A stretch of DNA of 64,000 nt from Agrypnia vestita (Eukaryota > Arthropoda > Insecta > Trichoptera > Phryganeidae): the NCBI GenBank assembly GCA_016648135.1, contig JADDOH010023038.1:248001-312000 (forward strand), given 5' to 3'. A model generated the notes under the pieces. The model had not been told where the DNA came from. It made no database searches and saw only the letters and a list, made by a program, of their open reading frames with translations. The translations under genes and the position numbers were made by a program. Below, in pieces: positions 57,483 through 64,000 of this stretch. Numbering within the stretch: the stretch's first letter is position 1; the number at the start of each line of letters is the position of its first letter.

Positions 57483-59340
57483 GGTTGTTTGGATTTTGAT
57501 AACCAGACCCTTCCGGTGGCTGTGAAAAAGGACAAAAGATGTATCATTAGGACACTGAAGACTAGACACTCTTCATGAAGCGACTATGACCAAGCAAATG
57601 GGAAGCAGTATTAGACGTCGATGTGATAATTGTATATATTATGTACAGAATTTGTTGAGTTTTTTGCAGTGCATGTTGGCCTTTAGTTAGAGTAACGCAC
57701 GTGTGAAGTGTATTTTGTGAAGGTGTTGGTGTGTAAATAATACTATGGTTGTGGTGTGTAGTGTTATTTACATGCTAGTGTAGTGGTTGTCCTGACTGAC
57801 GAGTTACGTCTTGAAACCGGTAGAAAAAAAAGTAATTTTTAGTGGCTATAGGCAAACATAAAATTTTGTTGAAATGTCTGACCATAAAGTTAATGCTTTA
57901 AATATAATAAATATTAATAATATGTTGAGTTTTTGGTTGTGATACAAAATAATTTTTCAGTATAATCAACTACAGGAAAAACGTAGTACTTTATTATTGG
58001 ATCTGTTAACCAGTGATGTGCTGTTAAAATTCTATTAATCGGCTTGCACCTTAGTAAATACCAACCCCCATTTTTTTCAAATTAAAAATCGCACATTTAA
58101 TCAATTATTTATTTACGTTATCTAATTTATACATGACATAAATTTATTCCTAATATGTATTCGAAAATTTAACGGGTCTTATTCTGCTGTGCGATGGTGA
58201 TTTCTGAGCCACGATTTGACGAATGGTGTAGAATCCCATGAAGTCAGTGGAAAACCTATTAAATGAATGGTCATTAAGTCTGACATGTGTCGAATATTCA
58301 AATTTGCCTCGAACAGAAAATAGTATTCATTAACGAAAATCCTCGTTTTGCCTATGCAGAGCTTGCTGCAAATATATTAATAATATTTTTAGTTTTTCTG
58401 ACCGTTTTAGGAATTACATCGCGATTATCTATAAAATATTATCGATATAATCTCCATTTACCTTTATTTCACTTAGAATCCTAATAATATCTTTGCCAGC
58501 TCTTCACGGATTGACAATTTAATAAATTTGTAGGTATTCGGTTCAAAAGTATTAATTAGACCACCAGCTATCAGAACCAAAATTATTTTAGTAACCCGCT
58601 CAATAGAGCCGTCGCAAACCCATAGCAGCACGCCACTGCTATTAACCCTGATGGGGGATTGCCCTTTTTTTCACATGCCATTTTTTTTATAAACTATTAC
58701 TTAAATTTGTCAATATTCCTTAGTAGTTGAAAATAATTGTACCATATTTTATTTTATGGCCGAAAGAGGAAAGATAGGCAATTTTTTTCTATGGAGTCTT
58801 GGAGACACCCTTAGGACGGGCAAACAGGGATGTCTGTGGAGGCAAACTACCCCTCTGCGAGGGAGCTTACAGGGCCGTAGGGCAGGTCGTTAGGGGAGTG
58901 GTCTGCGCTCGAGGATTTCTGCAGACACAATATAATAACATGAAACTAACAAGAGTGAAGATTTTATGTATTTACTTATCTCATTCGACTATTAAACAAA
59001 AATGAAAAAATTCAAGAATTAAAAATTAAATAAACTTAAAAATATGTAACCATGCACGTTCATGATATATATTATCATTTATAAAGAAGACAAAATATTA
59101 TTTTACAAACACAACATACCAATAATAGAGATTCACAAATGAGATAATAAAATAATGTACAAAATAGTACAAAGTGAAGTAGAATATAGAATAAATCAGA
59201 GTGAGGTAAAATATGAAAATGATCAAAATGTAGTAGAAAACTAGGACTGAAAATGAGAGGAAAAAGTGGGACGTGACGTGAAAACACAATAAAACAAATA
59301 AATAAATATATTAAAAATTAATAAATGGTACATCATAAAC
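57483..59340. other. AT-rich intergenic, no gene seen
   Basis: 58,785-58,930 is GC-richer with an open plus frame (58,799-59,005), no known domain. A hairpin 'tagcag...ctgcta' lies at about 58,623-58,641. Confidence 0.35.
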
Positions 59341-59356
59341 ATTTATTAATTTAATT

Positions 59357-59455
59357 AATAAAAATGAACTTTGTTTTCACCAATTTTGTATAGAAAAATA
59401 TCAACATGTTTCAATACAAAAGTGGTGAAAACAAGGTTCATTTTTATTAATTATA
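59357..59455. repeat. Inverted repeat, ~38-bp arms
   Basis: 'attaataaaaatgaactttg' with 'ttttcaccaattttgta' is mirrored by 'tacaaaagtggtgaaaac' with 'aaggttcatttttattaat'. A fold-back remnant with a ~22-bp loop. Confidence 0.75.
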
Positions 59456-59821
59456 CTAATAATGTCGCCACAAAATTATTTTGCTCATGTTGAAGAAATT
59501 TATTAATTTATTTGAACTGTTATTTTATTTCATAAAATTTTATTTTCAGTAATATGATGTTAAATTAAATTAAATGTATATTTTTAATAACTTCCAGTTG
59601 CATCTCGGAGACAATGTCATGGTTTTGTGTGGACTCCCGCCGCGCTCCAATATGGGTGACCAAAGTGTAGGGCCGATACGGAAGTTTTGCTCGTTAAACT
59701 GGGTCTGGGTTTATGATGGGTCCTACTTCATGGTACATCATATACAGTTTTAAAAAGTATTGTTCAGTTGACATATAATATGAAATAAATAAATTAGAAC
59801 ATTTCAAATATACTAGCAGGA

Positions 59822-59846
59822 AAGCAATCGGCTTCGCCGATTGCTT
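59822..59846 (-). terminator. Helitron 3' terminal hairpin
   Basis: AAGCAATCGGC / GCCGATTGCTT stem with a 3-base loop, six bases from the CTAG end. In Helitrons this hairpin marks the end of rolling-circle strand transfer. Confidence 0.8.
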
Positions 59847-59865
59847 ACTGCTAGGCCCTGCGGGC

Positions 59866-60097
59866 GGCTATTGTGGCCGCTTCGCGGCCAATGACGGCCG
59901 CTCCGCGGCCAGCCATGGCCGCTGCGCGGCCAATTGTGTTTGCTGTGCAGCAAACACAATTGTTTACCTATGCCTACGTCAGCCGCTTCGCGGCCAATTG
60001 TATCTGGAAAATTTCCATTTTTGCTATTGTGGCCGCTTCGCGGCCAATGACGGTCGTCCCGCGGCCAATTGTGTTTGCTCTGCAACAAACACAATTG
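59866..60097. repeat. Cluster of GGCCGC-NNN-GCGGCC hairpins
   Basis: At least five short palindromes of the type GGCCGC-TTC/TCC/TGC-GCGGCC, plus two larger hairpins with CAATTGTGTTTGC arms (59,931-59,962 perfect; 60,066-60,097 near perfect). Stems are conserved while loops vary. Located just inside the Helitron 3' end. Confidence 0.8.
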
Positions 60098-60267
60098 ATT
60101 TCCTTACTGTTACAAAGTTAATACAATTTGATAATTGGCCGTATTTTGAAGTAAGCAATATTTCTTTTTTTGTTTCTTGACAGTTACTGTATAATATTGT
60201 GATGCTGTCAACTCTGAGTTTTTAAGTTTGGCTGGTTTAAAAATAATGAATTCATCAACACTGAGGA

Positions 60268-60372
60268 GAAAAAAATCAGATTTTAGTGTCTATGGTAGCT
60301 GTCAGTGACAGACAAAATTTCAGTGAAAAAATCAGGTTTTACTGTCTATGGTAGCTGTCAGTGACATACAAA
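60268..60372. repeat. ~57-bp tandem duplication
   Basis: Two units of 'aaaaaatcag(a/g)tttta' then 'tgtctatggtagctgtcagt'. Inside the Helitron 3' untranslated part. Confidence 0.8.
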
Positions 60373-60492
60373 AAATGAAACAGCTGTCAAATTCTTCTTT
60401 GTATTTATTTTTATCGATAAAATTACAGCGTCTTATTTATTAATAAATTACATAGCATTTTAGTTTAATGATTATTGATAAATGAATGTATT

Positions 60493-62800
60493 TTAAAAAT
60501 ATATCATTTTGTAGTCCATTTCACGACCATCATCTTTAATACTATCCACATAATAAAATGTAAAGATTGGACCTTCTAAACGCCCGAGTACATCTTCGTT
60601 AACCAATCGAGCATGTTCATTCTTTGGACACAGTATCGCTCGTTTACTCATTAGGGGAACATCCGCTATAGAATGTACTTCATTATATATGCTTTGAACA
60701 ACATTTTGACTTACACTTTCATTTGGAATAAGCACTGACGACGCATACTTTCCTTCCACAGGAGGCAGCTTTCCATCGCCTAAATCTAAAAGCCACTGTG
60801 TAAATGAATTTTCACCTTCTAAAGCGGGAACATTAGTTTTCAAATTGAAAATAGTAAAATTTTTCCAATGTTGGCTGTTTTTAATAGATTTCACTACTAA
60901 CTGACCGCGAGAAGCCCTTCGAGAAACTGGTAGAATTTGTCTAGTCGCCGCCCAAAATGATTACTTTATTGCCAAAAATATCATTATTACCCATTATATC
61001 GCGCAGAGTACGTTCAATTATATCTAAAGCTATAACTGGCGCCATCGGCGCTTCATCCCAGATGATACATCAGCTGCACTTATAATTGCACGGTTCTTGG
61101 ATGTCACTCTGCATGTTGTGTTATTCTATAAATCAAGAAGTAAATTAAAAGCCATGTGACATGTACGTCCACCTGGTAATAAAATTGCTGATATTCCTGT
61201 CCAAGCAACAGATAAAACTTTCTTAGATCTTCCTCTTCAAGTATGTATAATAGTCTTATAAAGGAACGTTTTACCTGTGCCACCAGGACCGTCAATAAAG
61301 AAACATTTTTTTGTTTCAGATACATCTGAAATTTTTTACTTAATATACTGTCGAAAGCACAATGTTCTCGATTGAGTTTTCCAGCCATCTCTGACCCTAA
61401 AGAACTTTCTAATGCTAAATTAATATCAACCACTTCATTATAAGTATTGCTGTAATCTGGTCCCGGCAAACCCTGTGATGTGCATGAAGAATTTTCATTT
61501 ATTAATGCCTTTTGAATATACAAAAGGGAACAATTTTGTGCAATTTCTGCAGTAGCACTTTGACGACTAAAGTCTTCTGACATCAAATCTTTGAAATCGT
61601 TCCACAGCTGCAACGGATCTGGTGGGAGGCAATGAATCATTAATAAGACAAATAGGTCACGAAGAGCTTTGGGCATCATATACGTTGAAGCTTCAGCCAT
61701 GCAACACTGACATTCTCCAATATCATCGATGAGTCCTAATTCTCGTACTGCATCACGAAATGTAGGAAGTAAGACAACCATTAATAGTCCGCAAAGATTC
61801 AAAGGACGTAGCCCCAGTCACTTGTAAAAGAATAAGTCTTAAATGGTATAATTATATATTTCTAGGAGAAACGGGGGACATGCGACCAATAATCTTGTCC
61901 CCGCCACATTGCCTCTTCTTCCACTGCTTATTGCTAGAAAAAACATAGAAATTAGTTAAATCCTGATACTTAATATTACGTGCCTCATTATCTTGTTGGT
62001 TAAGTTTAAACCATGCAGTTCATGTTGTATTATTTAAGGCTGTAGAGTCCAACCAAATTCACCTGATGGAAATAACACTGGAAAAACCATCGGAACTAAA
62101 TGTTTTGATAACATATTAATACGCTGGAGACCTCCTACATTCTTAGGGTGAACAGCAAAATCTACGTTTGGCGGTAACCTACCTTCGTAATCTGCTACAT
62201 ACACAATGGCGACTTCATTATTATTAGATTGAGCATTATACCTTCTTTGGTCATCTAACGAAGAACGCGTAAAGAGTAGTTGAATATTCCGCATCTGGCC
62301 CCCGTGCTCTGCAACTATAGATTCTTCTTCCTCAACCGCTTCTTTCAACCTTTTGTATTGGAGAGCATATGGACTTACACGACGGATGACATTCTCAATA
62401 GTTTCCATTATATTTTGTTGACATCTAAGGTTAGACGGATGGCTCATACGTACCCTGACTGCTTCATCCGCATCGTAAACATCTAGTTGCGCATATGCCG
62501 GCACCTCTCCATCACTCTGCAAACTTCTAGACGTTCTATGATATACTTCACCTGAAATTTTTAAACAATACGGGCCTACACCTGGTATGTCACTTATTTG
62601 CACTCTGAAAGATGCAAATGCATTAGCACAGTTGTACTGCACATTTAAAATAAGATTTCGCATTTCTTCCTTCAGCATACACTCTTTGCCTAGCTTTTTT
62701 ACGTTCCCGCTGGTCAGCATTCCTTCTTTCACATTCCTCTTCTGTTATGTTTGACAGTCTACGTCTGGCATTTCTTCTTTCATATTGTGAACTCGAATCG
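60493..62800 (-). pseudogene. Helitron RepHel protein remnant lacking the Rep nuclease
   Basis: Minus strand, N to C: SQYERRNARRRLSNITEEE (near 62,790-62,730), then the pre-Rep region (NVQYNCANAFASF ... MVFPVLFPSGEFGW, 62,680-62,040). Then, directly, the pre-helicase region TAWFKLNQQDNEARNIKYQD and IGRMSPVSPR (62,020-61,860), ATSFESLR-like, SEDFSRQS, the Walker A GPGGTGKT (61,267-61,290), VAWTGISAILLPGGRTCH, the Walker B IWDEAPMAPV (about 61,040-61,066), and the PIF1-type tail to 60,493. The HUH (Rep) nuclease block that should lie between PVLFPSGEFGW and TAWFKLNQ is missing. Several frameshifts and stops separate the pieces. It cannot be autonomous. Confidence 0.85.
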
Positions 62801-63375
62801 CATTATCAAATTATCGCTTTGTGATGTTGAGTATTCCATCGGAATTCTGAAAAATAATAATATTTATGTATAATACGGAGAAAATGACACGTAAAATGAC
62901 ATTCGCGCCACGCGCTGTGAGTCTTTTGAGGTTATATGAGAGACGTTATGACGTTAATCTAAGGTTAAGTTCACTTTGCAGTTTAAATAAAATATAAAGC
63001 GTAATAAATGTTTAATAAATAAATGTTTTGAACGTTTATTGAAGCAAGATTAATGCAAAAACAATAAAAAGAAAAGCGTAAACGTATACTTACTGTCAAT
63101 GTCATAAAGCGTCATTCTGTGGTATGACCAGCACAAAAATTCGTTGACTGCAATTACGTTGGCTGTTTTAAATACACGGATTCCACGAAAATATTTAAAA
63201 AAATCTATAAATTGCGATATTTTAATTTTCGATAATTTGGATTTGGATGTTTTTTGATATCAGTTTGTTCGTATTCCTATATTTTTTAATCTTTTTAATG
63301 TACTCTAAAATGTTTTTTTTTAAACTGGCAACAGAAATTATCCAAATGCAGAAACGACATTGGTTGGAGTAATTA
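62801..63375. other. AT-rich, possibly the 5' part of the Helitron; no gene seen
   Basis: No TC-type Helitron 5' terminus was recognised here, so the left border of the transposon on its own strand is undefined. Confidence 0.35.
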
Positions 63376-63584
63376 ATATATAGATTATAGATATCTCACA
63401 GAGACGAAACTGTATTAATTATGGGAAAGTAGGTATAGAAGTCATTTGGGTGTAATAGGACTTATGACCTATCTTTTTATGGTTGGCTTAAGTAATCACT
63501 TTACACAATTGTAACATTCGCCATTTCCACCCATGATAGAATATACCATGCTTATTCATTTTTTTGGAAGTTGTATATATGTTC
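63376..63584 (+). repeat. Dispersed repeat family A, copy 3
   Basis: 'gatatctcacagagacgaaa', 'aaagtaggtatagaagtc', 'gacctatctttttatgg', 'ggcttaagtaatcacttt', 'cacccatgatagaatatacc', followed by 'tttttggaagttgtatatat' as in copy 1. Confidence 0.7.
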
Positions 63585-63660
63585 AAATAGCGTCGAAAGT
63601 TTTCATATATGAGTAATAAGCACCTTTTCCATGCGGCCTGTACAAAGCCATTTTCATTCC

Positions 63661-63865
63661 CCTAAATCCCCACAGATGTCGCTAATGAGAAAATCTACAT
63701 TGATTTTTTACGGAATTTTGAGAGCAATATACTTTATTGTGTGTAATGAAATTCATCCGAATACTTGCATTAAAATATTTTACACACAATAAAGTATATT
63801 GCTCTCAAAATTCCGTAAAAAATCAATGTACATTTTCTCATTAGCGACATCTGTGGGGATTAAGG
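63661..63865. repeat. Fold-back element, ~85-bp arms
   Basis: Arms 63,661-63,746 and 63,780-63,865 are near-perfect reverse complements (outer words 'aatccccacagatgtcgc' and 'gcgacatctgtggggatt'), with a ~33-bp loop. Few mismatches imply a young or constrained structure. Type undetermined (fold-back transposon or MITE). Confidence 0.85.
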
Positions 63866-64000
63866 ATTTATCTGCGCCAGGCGTGGATACAGCCCCTTCA
63901 GCGAATCCTTGCTATCAGGATCGGCGTGTATTCCGTTCTATCAGCGTTTTTGGATTTCTTCGATGTGTGGCACGTGTGACTTGTGTTACCTCGGCCGGTT
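63866..64000. other. Window end, no feature seen
   Basis: Moderately GC-rich sequence cut by the window edge. Confidence 0.4.

Larger units (their letters stand above)
59813..62800 (-). mobile_element. Helitron, 3' end intact, coding region internally deleted
   Basis: On the minus strand the element ends with an 11-bp-stem hairpin (59,822-59,846), TCCTG, then CTAG (59,813-59,816) and T, the textbook Helitron terminus. Upstream are a palindrome-rich GC patch, a short tandem repeat and a RepHel-derived pseudogene. The 5' TC end was not found; the element extends to at least 62,800. Confidence 0.8.

Noticed and set aside
59813..60121. Frames with repeated WPRSGH/AAxRPM motifs
   Set aside because: They are translations of the GGCCGC hairpin repeats in the Helitron 3' region.

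Overview
The window looks like non-coding, transposon-rich chromosome from an insect, most likely a moth or butterfly. The evidence is strongly AT-rich DNA with recurrent 'aggtacctac'-type words, several Helitrons ending in a hairpin plus CTAG|T, RTE/Jockey-type LINE tails, and remnants of mariner, hAT, PIF/Harbinger and TTAA-type transposons. I found no convincing host gene. Every recognisable protein fragment belongs to a mobile element, and almost all are broken.

Layout. 1-11.7 kb is a mosaic of DNA-transposon debris. It holds a dead mariner transposase, a frameshifted hAT tail, two TIR elements that each carry a tiny two-exon helix-turn-helix gene, MITEs whose ends resemble GGCCCGGTTGTTTCAAGTT, a 1.45 kb element with TTAA ends, and a Helitron-type region with a ~1 kb satellite dense in heat-shock-element motifs (about 40 GAAnnTTC/TTCnnGAA pairs). 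A microsatellite Helitron and a LINE ORF1 (gag-like, zinc knuckles) whose N-terminus is read from a MITE follow.

12,033-35,068 is the most striking object. Two direct repeats of about 10.6 kb (12,033-22,669 and 24,396-35,068) flank a 1.73 kb unique core. The repeats start TGTGATG and end CATCACA. A tRNA-type primer binding site follows the left copy and a polypurine tract precedes the right copy. This is the anatomy of an LTR retrotransposon, but with non-coding LTRs about six times longer than the interior and no gag or pol. The LTRs consist of degenerate tandem repeats, minisatellites, microsatellites and a captured LINE tail. The two copies are nearly identical except for array lengths, a 125-bp inverted duplication (left copy only) and a 108-bp tandem duplication (right copy only).

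35-59.8 kb is AT-rich intergenic DNA with scattered LINE fragments, a Harbinger fragment, Helitron-like minisatellites, several dispersed repeat families, a possible solo LTR with a TATA box, and four GC-rich islands of unknown role. 59.8-62.8 kb is a minus-strand Helitron. Its 3' terminus (hairpin plus CTAG) is intact and its helicase motifs are readable, but the HUH Rep nuclease region is deleted. The window ends with a dispersed repeat and a fold-back element.

Limits: all homology calls are from motif recognition, with no database search. Repeat boundaries are good to a few bases where terminal motifs are quoted and to tens of bases elsewhere.
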